From Lomentospora prolificans (taxonomy: Eukaryota > Ascomycota > Sordariomycetes > Microascales > Microascaceae), in NCBI GenBank assembly GCA_029532625.1, contig JARFXM010000011.1:2989501-3053500 (forward strand): a stretch of DNA of 64,000 nucleotides. The letters run 5' to 3'. Below are positions 13,455 through 24,472 of the stretch, in pieces. Within the stretch, counting starts at the first letter, position 1, and every line of letters begins with the position of its first letter. The translations under genes and the position numbers were made by a program. Below the pieces are notes generated by a model. It was given only the letters and a program-made list of their open reading frames with translations. It did no database searches and had not been told where the DNA came from.

Positions 13455-15287
13455 ACCACCAAAACACAACAATGTCAGCTAGAGGAGTTATCCACTAAGC
13501 AGAACCGAAGGGAGTTCTGGGATTAGGTGGTTTAGGTTGCAATCTGAGGGGTGTTAATGTTTTATGTCACCAACTCCTGACACTTGAGATACCTTGGCTG
13601 TAGGCCTGAATACATTGATGTCTTATTACCGCCTGTTCGCTTCTAGTGATTCCCGACCATGCCCCTGTTGTGAAAGTTGCTTCTCCTAGATGTCATGAGT
13701 ACCTAAGCTAGGACCAATGCTGATAGTAGGATTGCGTAGTGGTTCCAGATCCATCCCATTGCATATAAGCTGAGAGAGTCGAGTCCGAGCTTGCGCAAAT
13801 GACCTTAATGTCTCCGAGCAACAAGAAGAGTGCTGTCGATTTGGTTCGAAATGTCTACTGGTGGTGGAGTGAGATGAAGGTATATATTATGTACTTGCGG
13901 AGCGTGTGTTGCCCTTATATGTTGGACCAAGATAACAAATGCCGTCGCCCTGCTGCCATCACGATCCCGGACGGGCGCGCAATGATTGAGACACGTCTTA
14001 CTACTCACGCATAGCCTGTCCGTTTCTCCCTACATGTCACAAAGCAAAGCGGACTTTGTTTCTACCTTGTACTAAATCGAGTCAAATGCTCTGAGAGTGG
14101 GCGGGTGAGCTTATTGAGTGGACGGCTGATCATGAGGAATCGAAGGGATAACCCGTCGATCGGGGGGTGAATCCTGATTGACACGATCAACAAAAACTTG
14201 TTTCGGCTTCGACCATTACCGCATTTTCCTTTCCCTCATTTTCGCTTCTCTATCCTTTCAGTCCAAGGGTTGGACATGATAGGGGCCTTGGCCTGATTTA
14301 TATTTGGCCCGAGTTAATACAGATATGCTTATCATGGGATGATGGAGTCCTATTTCCTCATTATCTCCCGCCAAGGAGATTAGGCGGAGAGGTTATCTTG
14401 CCAGAAATGATTAAATTTGAAAGGAAACCAGCAGAAGTGGACCTCCAAGCGCGGGACGGCCGGACCGATTATCGATATGACCCTCGCTTGGAGCGTTCTC
14501 AGACTCGGCTGCTCCAAATCGCGGCTTGAGATGCTCGGCATTTAAGATGGACCTGGGTGGCGGTGACATGCTGTAGATCGGTGGATTCAAGCGGAGCCGA
14601 GGAGGCGACAACTGTCAAAGGCAACGTGGAGGCTCTGCACCTACATCGGGCGTTGATCGATGGGATATGTGCACCGCAACAGTTGCTCAAAGAGATCTCC
14701 GCTGCTCCAACGAGCTTCGCCTACCAGTATGAAGTCACTGTAATCAGAGAATCGACGCATCATTATGGAGCGAACCAGAGTTCAAGAGTGAGAAAATCAA
14801 CCATTTTCCATTCATAGCATCCAGATGCACCTCTGCTATGTACATGAGTCCGAGACCAAATCTAGGTACACATGAAAAGGTCCCGAAACTTGCTTTTGTC
14901 GTTGCGTATAATGCAAGGGGAATAAACGTCTCAACGCCGGGTGATAAAGAAGCAGACGTCAAAAAAAAAAAACGTGCGTGTAATAAGCGGAGGGAAACAA
15001 TATAACGAGCCTAGACCGCGCCTATAACCATTCGGGGGAGGATATCAGGGCCATAGCACCAAAATAGTCAACCGTAAGTAGTAAATAGAGAGTATCCAAG
15101 ACGAGAGCCACACGTTTCCAATCGGATTGGGGGCCTTGCCCAGATTTCAAGAAAAAAAAGGGGAATTGTTACTATTGGAGAAGAGACCAGAGATTGACAG
15201 AGCGGTCTCGGAAAATTACTCCTCGTACCCATAATCCCTCCCCCAAGAAAAGAAGTCGCATGTAACAGAAACGGGATGTTTTCCTGT
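13455..15287. other. Intergenic region between convergent genes
   Basis: This 1.8-kb tract holds the 3' regions of the UNC93-like gene (+) and the Asp f 4-like gene (-). No frame in it has a recognisable product. A 12-A run is present near 14959-14970. I see no RNA gene or mobile element. Confidence 0.4.
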
Positions 15288-16178
15288 TTACTCGCCTAGA
15301 GTAACAAAGAGGGTACCGGTCGAGTAACCGGTGCAGCCAACACCATCCAAGTCCTCATCGCCCTTCCTGTAGATGTCCTTGTTCCTCGACGGGTTAGACT
15401 TGACAAGGGTGGAGCAATCGCCCTTGCCAGGAGCATTGATGTTCATGCTGATATAGTCGGTCATGCCAAAGTTTTCGGCGACAATGATGCTAACATCGGA
15501 GCCGCTCTGGTTGTCGTTCTTGCTGCTCCCAGCATCGAACTCGCACCAGGTACCAGCTAGCTGACCAAGGTTGGTCTTAGGGACGCTGTTGACACCACAA
15601 GCAACACCGCCCTGAGAGTTGGTGTCGAAGGCAAGGCAGCGGGACTCGCCAGACTTGACGGAGAAGTCAAGAGCAGAGTACCAGAAACCGTTGATATCGA
15701 CACCGTTGGGGCCGATCTTGTTGAAGGCGGAGCAGGCGTAGGTCGTGTCGCGTCCGGCGCCGGTGAACTTGGCGGTGTAATCATAGAGGTCGACGGTGTC
15801 GCAGTCGACCTCCATAATGTTGCAGCCCCAGCTGTCGCCGGTGCCACCAATGTTGCCCTTGTAGGCGATGTCGTAAGCGGTGGCACGCTTGGCGTTGGTG
15901 CCGGAGCAGAAGGCCTTCTTGACGCCGGAGCCGGATCCGGTGCTAGGGCTAGAGCTAGGGGTGGAAGCGGCGGGGGTGGAAGCAGCAGCGGTGGTGGGTT
16001 CGGGTGTGCTCTGGACCGAGGTGGTGCTGGGCTTGACGTTCATGACCCACTTGTCGCCGCGGGCCTCAATATTCCTGCCGTGTAGGCGGGCGTGGCGGTG
16101 GGCGGCGGCGGGAGAAGGGTGGGCAGCGACGCCGCTGATGGCGGCGGCTACGACGAGAAGAGCCGAAGAGAGCTGCAT
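15288..16178 (-). CDS. Secreted Asp f 4-like (allergen family) protein
   Basis: A single-exon gene of 296 aa. Residues 1-19 are a signal peptide ending in SGVAA, followed by a His/Arg-containing propeptide-like segment. A Ser/Thr/Pro/Ala linker runs from about 50 to 88. The C-terminal domain (about 88-296) carries the family's hallmarks: YKGNIG, WGCNIMEVD, FNKIGPNG, ALDF, AFDTNSQGG and WCEFD. These match the Aspergillus allergen Asp f 4 domain, a fungal secreted family of unknown biochemical role. The domain has several cysteines that could form disulfides. The ATG at 16176-16178 gives an optimal signal peptide and has no competitor upstream. Length is close to the family norm of around 290 aa. 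The assignment rests on remembered motif similarity, not on a search. Confidence 0.85.
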   Translation of the reverse strand: MQLSSALLVVAAAISGVAAHPSPAAAHRHARLHGRNIEARGDKWVMNVKPSTTSVQSTPEPTTAAASTPAASTPSSSPSTGSGSGVKKAFCSGTNAKRATAYDIAYKGNIGGTGDSWGCNIMEVDCDTVDLYDYTAKFTGAGRDTTYACSAFNKIGPNGVDINGFWYSALDFSVKSGESRCLAFDTNSQGGVACGVNSVPKTNLGQLAGTWCEFDAGSSKNDNQSGSDVSIIVAENFGMTDYISMNINAPGKGDCSTLVKSNPSRNKDIYRKGDEDLDGVGCTGYSTGTLFVTLGE

Positions 16179-19100
16179 TTTTGTAGATATCGAGACTTCC
16201 TTCGTGATTTCGGTGTTCGTAGTCGGGAAGCTATTATGCGCAAGGCTTCAAAAGATTGTGTGCTTCGTAGCTAATAAGTTGAAGGATTGTGAGGTGTTTC
16301 GAGGTCGCGATTCAAGAATCCCTGTTCTCGAGAATAATCACTGCTGAATGAGTGTAGGAAGATCGTAAAGATCGTGGTGGGTAGCTAGCTTAAGAGCTCG
16401 GAATGCCGGGTCTAAAGGAATGACAGCGAGGAAGAGAGTGTGCTTCTCGCGGATTGAAATGACAACGCAGTTGCTTTTCGTGAGGCCGTGATCAAAGGAA
16501 GGGAAGGAAGAACGAGGGTGGGTGGCCAAAGAGGAGGTAAATAAGGGAAGGGAAAGGAGAGGACGACGGAAATTACATGAACGAAGGTACCATCACGGGG
16601 GCGTGTGGACCAGCCCAAGGGATGTTCGACAGGCTTTCCATGGGCCTGAGAAGGGAGAGGAGGCGACGGGGGGAAAGGGCTCGGGCACGGGCCCCATCAA
16701 CACAGGAACAAGCTCGACACAGTATGCGAGGTAATTAGCTCTTTGCAACCTGGTACCTGAACCGGACACTTTGCCCTGGCTTGGCTGGGCCTGGCTAGTC
16801 CGGATTGGGTATCCTTCCAGGGTGTGAGAGTTGACGCAGGTATTGGGCCGACTGAAGTGGTCGCTCGGATGTATCCTTGAACACGATTAATAAATGGCGA
16901 TACATGGTCTCACATTGAGGTACTTGCAAGTAGATCGAGGGGCTGGCAATGAGGGAAAATAACCAAACGAAATGAGAGACTCCTGCCCACACATGCTGTC
17001 TCTCAGTTCCCGGAGGCATGCGCCAGGCACGACTCACACCACTATTGGCAGGGACGTGGCGTCTGTGAAATGAAGCCTGAGGTAGGAAGTACTCATTCTG
17101 ACAAGGAAAAAGGGCAACGTGTTTGTGCTGTCGTCGCACGCTACGGCTATCCGTACGTCGACCAAGTTCCGCTGGCGTACCTACTACGGATCCCTCGATC
17201 GGCTCGATTCAGGGATGTTCTTAAAGATAAGGTAAAAGTGGGCTGAAGTCGTAACCAATTTAGTTCGTTAGGAAGACGCTGAAAGGGGAACAGATCAATG
17301 ATTGCCTGTGCAGCCACCAAGGTTTTTCGAATAACCGCAGCGACCGAATTTCTCGGCGTGGCGCATCGACTCGATTGGGTTTCTTGGCTCACCGCCCGGA
17401 CTCATTCCTCGGACTTCGTCTGTACGATGTATTCACATCCTCATCTCAGCCAAGCGAGGAAGGTATTACTCCGTGAGAGCAAAATATGCCCCGCTGGTTC
17501 TACTTCCTATTCTCCACCTCGGCCTCAACATCTACACTGTGCACAAACTAGTTTAGTAGCCATGGCAAAGGCGAAAAGAAGACTTATGAAGCGAAGCGAA
17601 AGGATTGGGGAAGAGAGTGAGGAGTATGTAAAAAGAAAAAAGTCCCTGCGGTGCGCAGAAGACTCGGAAGCATCTGCATCCTAAAAATCAATACACTAAG
17701 ATTTCAATCTAGTCGTCCGAAGCGAGAAGCCGGTGACCTGGTGTGGTGTGGTGCGTCCAAAGTGGGTGAATTTATCCACATTGGCTTAGTCTGCACTCTG
17801 TCCCTGTTGATCGCCTGTCAGTTTTAGCCAGATTGTTTCTCACTCACCAAGGTGGGCGGTTCCTGGATTCGACGCCTTCGGTGGCAACTGCCTTGATTGG
17901 TTGACAGAACATGAAACGTACTTCTCCATCTTCGATTGGCTGCGATTTGGGGGGGGGGGGGGGGTGGGGGCTATGAAGTCACGTGTCACCTGTCAACACT
18001 TCCTGCCTACGGAGTAGTGATGCGCTATTCTCGGGCCCCATGCGCCCGCATCATCTGGTCTCATTAACACTGTCTTCTACCATCTCAGTTCCGCACATCT
18101 GACGAGCAAAAGCGATGTATTGGTACAGTGCGAACATAGCTCCATATTTTTAGGTTTCCTTGGCACTTTGCCAGGGGCAGAGGCTCCTTGATCTTCTTAA
18201 ATCGCTCTCGAGTACCTTCGTACGAAGGTAATAAGACGACTCTCTTCAAAACTGTGCCACAGTGAGCTGACTGCCACCATGTTCTAAGTTTGTCCCCTTG
18301 CATCCCTACATGGAGTTGAAGAGATAAGTTACTTTCGGCAATCCTCTCGAAAGGAATTAGAAGAATGCAAAAAACTATAATTGAAAAGGTACGCAGCACA
18401 GTATCCAAGACAAAGTCCCTGTGAGCCAGATGCACGTACCAGGCTTGCCCCGATCAGGCTGCACGAGTATTCTTCTGCCTTGTTTGTCCACGCATCTGGT
18501 GAGGCGCTTCTCCGTGGCCAGCGCATCGGGTCAGGGATTTTACCCAGCCTGGATCGAGGCCACGTCAGACTATTGATTTTATGTGGGCTCCCTTTGCGTT
18601 AGGTCCCCATCAACCTGTGCACTAGGAGATGGTGAGGCGGTAGCGTCCTGCTAGAAAAATGGGGATAGAACCCCTCGGTGAGGGCTTCATGTGAGGTCGG
18701 GTCGAAAGGCCTCACATGCGCCCCTCCTCCCTTCCTCTTTAAGGCATCGGTTCGGCGGGAGTTGACGACTATCCGCCCGAGTCCCGGCGACGGGGCTCCC
18801 TCTAGAGAATGTGTTTCGAAACCCATTCCGGCCCTTCCTTTCGTCTTCTCGCCATGCTATCGTCGAGCTTCCACGCAGCTAATTAGGCCCGCAGCTGGCT
18901 TGCTTGGCTTCGTCCTATTGCCCCATTCTCATGCCACGCGTCCCAGACCCTTGTTTTCCGTGGCTTGTTCGACCTCTGTCGCCTGGTCTCCACCGACCTC
19001 CCCGTTGAAAACTCTTTCACCTCTTTTTCCCCGAGAAAGGAATAAACCCCGGCTATCTTTCCCGGGCGCCGGTCGGTTGAGGCCCTCCTCAGTGTGGTAG

Positions 19101-19748
19101 TTGAATGAAGGCTTAGATTCCTTGATGAGCTACTGAAGGCTTAGTATCTCTTGCTCAAGGGTACCGTGAGCTTGCATGTGCTGTTGAGCAACGAAAAGGA
19201 AAAAACTAGAGGCTGCGGAAGAAAGCTGTCCCTTGGCTCGAATTCCGAAGATGTGCTTCTCCGGTCCTACTCCTGTCATGTCAAGCTTTCCCGAGTAGAG
19301 TCCAGAACCAACCGCCGAGACAGAGCGGTAGTTTAACGCGTTTGGACACGTCCTCGGCCTCCCCCGACGGACAAATTATTAGGGACGCCAGCTAGGTCAA
19401 GGTAACGGGGCACAGAGGGCTGGCCATGGCCAATAACGGACAATGTTTGACACCTTGACCCAGAAAGCGGCCTCCATTCCTGGGTGGCTGTTCAGGGCCC
19501 CCTTGACTCGGATTTGTGTTGAATCACTGGGCGATTGCGTAACCTGGATTCGGACCTTTGTCGTCGCCGCGAAATCGGAGATGAACTTCGCATACATAAG
19601 TGCGCCGACCCTACGAAGGTACCTCGCAGAGTTCAGACGACCCCGATCCCCTGTTTCTTACACATTTTTGGGGGGGTTGGCCGAATGAGATGGTGCGTTG
19701 AGCCAACCTTAGATGTGGGCCCGGACTCACCTGAAATTATTTGGACTT
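16179..19748. other. Intergenic tract, no supported gene
   Basis: About 3.6 kb upstream of the Asp f 4-like gene and of the MULE-like gene. The first 400 bases are the promoter of the minus-strand secreted-protein gene and include a purine-rich stretch near 16500-16570. A 16-G homopolymer followed by T and five more Gs lies at 17949-17970. Frames at 17298-17684 and 18678-19100 look random in composition and match no family I know. Confidence 0.4.
17949..17970 (+). repeat. Poly-G tract (G16 T G5)
   Basis: Sixteen consecutive guanines, one T, then five guanines in non-coding DNA. The tract could form a quadruplex on this strand and is likely to vary in length or be miscounted in assembly. Confidence 0.9.
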
Positions 19749-19797
19749 TGATTGGCTAGACGATTCGCTCTGCACACCTCAGCGAACCCTATAAAAA
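19749..19797 (+). promoter_or_regulatory. CCAAT box (inverted) and TATA box of the MULE-like gene
   Basis: ATTGG (inverse CCAAT) is at 19751-19755 and TATAAAAA at 19790-19797, about 35 bases apart. The TATA element lies roughly 115 bases before the ATG at 19911. Spacing and order are those of a conventional RNA polymerase II promoter, which argues that the gene downstream can be transcribed. Confidence 0.6.
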
Positions 19798-19910
19798 GCC
19801 AGCCTTGCCTTTTTTCTCCATTGCGAACAAACAAACACGCCTGTCGCTAAAACATCATCTGACCAGAAACCAATCCAGGCCAGTCCTCAATTGGTCCAGA
19901 ACTAGTTGCT

Positions 19911-22900
19911 ATGGCCGATGTTTTCCCCGAACTTCCAGTGATACCCCAACTGTTTCAGCCGATCACCGATATAAATAGCGATCCTGGGGGTGATTATGCT
20001 GTATATAACCAAGCCTTACTACCTCGAGAAGAGAATAAGCTTGTAGGTATTATAGAACTAGCTATGAATCATTCCAGGATTAGTTTAGAACTGAAAACCT
20101 TAGGAACGAGATATCCCCTCCTCCGTCCTCATATCTGCCGACCCTGCCCGACGGAATCACCAAAATATCCCCCCGGATGCAGTCTTTGCAAGAGACATCT
20201 GCTATACAGTCCAAGTCCCTGAATATCCAAAAACATCAACTGAAGGGTTTCTCTATGTGATCTCTACTGAAGGCTTAAGCCAGCACGAAGTCAGCGCGCC
20301 ATGGAATCTAGTATGGATTGATCCAGGACTAGTTTTGAATTAGTCGCTAATCAGTCCAGGTCCAATATAATATGGCACGAGTGCACCCCCCTAAGCCAAC
20401 ATCCTCTGCGTTTCTTAATAGCGCGCCTTGTATTCGGTCAAATTACAAATGCACTGCCGCAACTACATGTGAGTTTATGGATAATTCCTGGAATCATTCA
20501 GACGCGAATGAAGAGCTTTGGGCACGTTTAAAGGCTCTTCAGGAGCAGTTTGGCCAGGATAATCCTCGAAGAAACGCATATAGGTATGTAAAACTTGTTA
20601 GATACAGCCTGGTTTGAAACTAATCCAGTTAGTTGGGCGCGGGCACAACGAGACCTCTATGAGAGAAGGATATGCTGCCGCGATTTCGGTGATATCTGCA
20701 GGCTTGAAGTAGCGCCCTCTCTTCAAACTTTCCATCGCTTCCCGTCTCGAAGAGCTGTTCAGTGTGTACAGCATAATTCTGGGCCGGTCCCGGATCATTT
20801 CTGGAAGCTTTTGCCGCTTGAGTTTGAGGAATACTATGTTGAAATCACTTCGATAATTCGCGGGGAGCCCACTGATGAGATTTCTGAGACCTGCTTCGTG
20901 CATGAATCCAACCACTCACGCCGTAAATATTGCCGTATGTTATATGCCTAATCCAGAAGCGATTCCGGAATTAATCCTGAACTGATCTAGGCGTCAATCA
21001 CTTCACTAGGCGTGGTCGAATGATAAAACGAGAATGTGGGGTCCGCTTCATTTTTTACACCCCTGTTGAATCCTCAGCACATTTCGTATTACTCCTGTCT
21101 GTTGGAGAGCATAGTCATGCGCCGCCACCTCCGACGAAGACGCCACAGATCATTCTTGACGGGTTGACTCGTATGCTGAATAGGATGAATAAGCGGCATT
21201 TGACCCTCTGTATGTTAGATTGATCCAGGCCCTGTCCAGAACCGATTCCTAACTAATTTAGTACCATTTGTCTCTTCGCCTGAGGTTGGGGAGTTCTGTG
21301 CTGAATTTGGCGCTAGAAGTCTTGAAGAGATTCATAGCTCTCTTCATAACGATGACTATCTTCGTTTGATTATCCGCAAACATCAAGCTATTCACTTTCC
21401 GTCGGGCTCTTCTCGTATCTCGCTATGGCACCTATATAAAGAAACGGAAGGGAATGAGAATCAGGTATGAATCGGCCCTGGATTGATCCAACCTTAAATA
21501 CAAACTAATCTAATATAGTATCTACAATATTACGCTGATGATGGTCGGCATTTTATTGCAATTTGTTTCCTTCGAGAACAAGTACAGCTCTTCAGATCAG
21601 AGCGCCTCAAAACCTTCCAGGTTGATGCAAACCAGAAGCATCTTTCCGGGCGAAACTATATTGAGATTGTTTGGGCTTGGTTTGACATGCTATCGAATCG
21701 AAGTAGTACTCCCTAACTATTCCTGAAGTGATCCGTAACTAATGCAACACTAGTCCTCCCTTTAGTCCGCGTATTTACAAATACTGAAGATGCACCCCTA
21801 TACAGTTTCATGTATAAGAAGGTCTTTGAGATTTTTCGAAGAAAATTTGGGTATACTGTGACTTGGAAGCATATGAATAACTCGGGTGATTTAGTTGGTA
21901 TTACTGTTGGTCAGGATGCTGCAAACCTCTCAGGTAAGTCCTAAACCGAGTCTAATCCAGTCTAGAACTAATCCAGCAAGGATTCGGGAATTATCTCCAC
22001 CAGATCGATCCAGAGCATCGCCCAAGTATGTGGCATATACGCCGCACAACCCGTCTTTGTAAGGTCTATTTCCAACGCGGCGTTGATCAGCATTGTCGTA
22101 GCCTTGGTGGGCGCTCTTCGCCACTTCGGGCTCTAATGATGAGCCTTCTTGATGCCCCTTCAAGAGATGCATATAGTGATATCTGTAATCAGGTTGCACG
22201 TACGTTATGGATTGATATAGGAGTAGTTCAAGACTAATGAAAAGCTAACCCACGCTTAGAACAACAACCAGCACTTCGAGGCTGGGCACGACATAAGGCC
22301 CAAGTTATTATTAGCTCAGGGCTAAATCAACGCTGTAGCGAGATCTCAGAAGAGAATTGGAATACCCTCTCGTCAAATACGAATGAGGTGGAGACCTTAC
22401 GTGATATCTCTTACCGCTGGTCTGGGAGTTATCAACCATTGCGAGCCTGCGTTGAATCGTAAGTGATTCAAACTAGTTTGAGACCGATCCGGGACTAAAC
22501 CATATAGGAACCGCATTGCAGATCAACAGATACTATCATCAAGTATTGCTGTTGCTGAGGCTGGTATCCCAGTTGTCTTCTCGGATGAGAGCTTTCATGG
22601 TCGGCGCAAGCGTAATAGAGAAGGAGACTGTATGTTACCTGACTTACTCCAAAACCGATCCAGGACTAATCCATAACTAGTCCAAAGGCAGCCCCGTCGG
22701 CAGCGGCTGGATACTGGCCTCCCGCAAACCAGGGCTCGACTAGGCTCTGATATCCATGACCGTATTATATCGTGGCTCTCACAAGCATCCTCATCAGGGG
22801 CCGTCTTACATGAAGGCTCATCTCAAACGTTAGTTCATTTATTTTAGATTCGAAACCGATCCAGAACTGATCCGCATTAGGCCAGGATCACCGCGTACAA

Positions 22901-23151
22901 GATCTATAGCGCGTACTGAAGAGCCTGTTTGGGCCCACATTCAATCCGATGGCGGATCACAGCGTACAAGATTTATAGCGCGTACTGAAGAGCCTGTTGG
23001 GGCTCTGACTGCAGATGAGCGCGCGCTTGCATTGCGCGAGCGACTCCTTGAGCTAGAGCGTGCTGAGGTTGAGCTTGCAGAACGCCGCCTTGCGATACGG
23101 CAGCGACAGTTTGAGCTTGAAAGGCAAAGGCAATTACGAGGTCAGTTTTAA
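19911..23151 (+). CDS. MULE-transposase-like protein, 13 exons with mutually similar introns
   Basis: Exons: 19911-20042, 20104-20310, 20360-20583, 20633-20934, 20991-21209, 21262-21464, 21519-21702, 21754-21933, 21981-22199, 22260-22458, 22508-22629, 22681-22828, 22881-23151. They total 2610 nt (869 aa) with no internal stop. The middle reads like the fungal Mutator-like (MULE) family: GEHSHAPPPPTKTP, then FQVDANQK (candidate first catalytic Asp), then LVGITVGQDAANLSGFGNYL and MWHIRRTTRLCKVYFQRGV. The C-terminal 60 residues are a charged, Glu/Arg/Leu-rich coiled coil (ERLLELERAEVELAERRL). Introns are only 47-61 bp and share a core motif. The usual second acidic position reads GQD rather than DxD, so activity is doubtful and domestication is possible. 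I could not identify terminal inverted repeats. The last 39 nt before 23179 could be a thirteenth intron, changing only the C-terminus. The exon structure is strong; the family name is tentative. Confidence 0.7.
22885..22998 (+). repeat. Imperfect direct repeat inside the last exon of the MULE-like gene
   Basis: A 45-bp segment at 22885-22929 recurs at 22954-22998 with two mismatches. The period is 69 bp (23 codons), so the frame is kept. Both copies encode an RTR-I-ARTEEPV peptide just before the coiled coil, indicating an in-frame internal duplication. Confidence 0.9.
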
Positions 23152-24472
23152 CTCAGTCTGGGTTTCGTCCTAGAGCTAGTCTATAATATCATATACTTTC
23201 TTTCTTCATGTTTGTATATGGTCGTCTGAATCCTACGAGCTGGGGTCGGCGCACCTAATCAATATGCACCAGCATTGCCTAGCCATAGTATCCCCTGGCT
23301 TCTCTGACAATGCTTTTCTCAGGGATGGGACGGCTTGAATCTTGGTTGGGGCTCGTATTCCATTCGTATCCTATCCGTTAATGACAGGATCCACTGGAGG
23401 GGAGGGAAAATTGAAGTATGCGGCACCTCCGCCCGCACATGGGAGAAACCAGTTTCCAAGCGGCTTCTACTGGCTATCCATCGTTCGGTTCGAGGATCGG
23501 GATATCGGTGATCCAAGGTGGGGTAATTCTCCTGGCCTGACCCTGAAAAATCCGGAAGTTCACTCCCCCCCCGCCCCCCTTCTACCCGGCCGGGTGGGGA
23601 TGACGCAGCGAGGTTCTATTTGTCTTGGTCTTGGACCCCATCGCAGTGGATCCGGGTTCTGGTTACGGGGTGTTCTTGGAACCCCACGGCGGTCTCACTC
23701 AGGTCGTGCTGGCGCGCTTGGAATAGGGGGTTGATTCAGGACCCGCCGCTTCAGTGGGCGGATTACGTGTACGGGTTGCGAAACCTCGTATTTGCTTTTT
23801 GCGGTCGCCCTTGGGTGTCTCTTGCCTCCCTGTCGGTGGTGGCTTAGAGCTCCCTACATGAACAAAACTTAAAGACATTTCCCAGTCCTCCCTTCCTCCC
23901 TGGGAGTTCTGAGATTTGCACGTGATGCGTTTGCCGACTCGTCAAACTTTTGTTCATCAAGACATGGAATCCGGTCGTGACTCCATAAAATTGATAGAAG
24001 TGTGGCAGAATCGCTGGATTCGATCAAGGTCATGTATCCCGATTTGGATGGGCGGTGAGTAGCGTCTGAAGATGATATCGTTGTATCGAGGGAACATGAT
24101 TGTGACATCCAATTCCGGAAACAGGCGGTTGAATTCCCAACCAAGATGCCCTCGAACGCTTTAATTTGCCATGCTTGGAGTCGCAGATCACCCGGGTTTT
24201 TTGCCTCTGACCTCAAACACGCAACTTCCTCTCTCTTTGCTGTCCGCCCGTCGAAAATGCCCTCGCAACGGGAATGTTCGCCACTCGGCCTTTCCCTCGT
24301 GCAATCCATCTTTTCGCGGGCTAAATAATGACGGCAAAAAGGAGCGTGCAAACAAAACGACTCGTAAGCCAATCGAAGCATAACAAAACATCGAGCACTT
24401 AACTTCGATATAACCGCTGGACGAAACCTCGATTTCACACTCTTTAGCGCACGCGCGGCGACGTCTTGTGTC
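23152..24472. other. Region downstream of the MULE-like gene
   Basis: 1.3 kb without a supported gene. The first bases look like the 3' end of the MULE-like gene, with a possible extra intron at 23141-23179. C-rich and G-rich patches occur at 23565-23600. No terminal inverted repeat matching the left flank was found by eye. The last 200 bases are the promoter and leader of the next gene. Confidence 0.35.

Noticed and set aside
17949..17970. The poly-G run as a telomere-like or CRISPR-like element.
   Set aside because: It is a simple homopolymer with no repeat unit of telomeric type. No CRISPR-type array was seen anywhere, as expected for a fungus.
18678..19100. A 140-codon plus-strand frame.
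   Set aside because: Pro/Ser/Arg-rich random-like composition, no family and no start context.
19390..23900. Search by eye for terminal inverted repeats or target duplications around the MULE-like gene.
   Set aside because: Only a short GGTCAAGGT/ACCTTGACC pair on the left side (near 19396 and 19452) was found, and both arms are on the same side of the gene.
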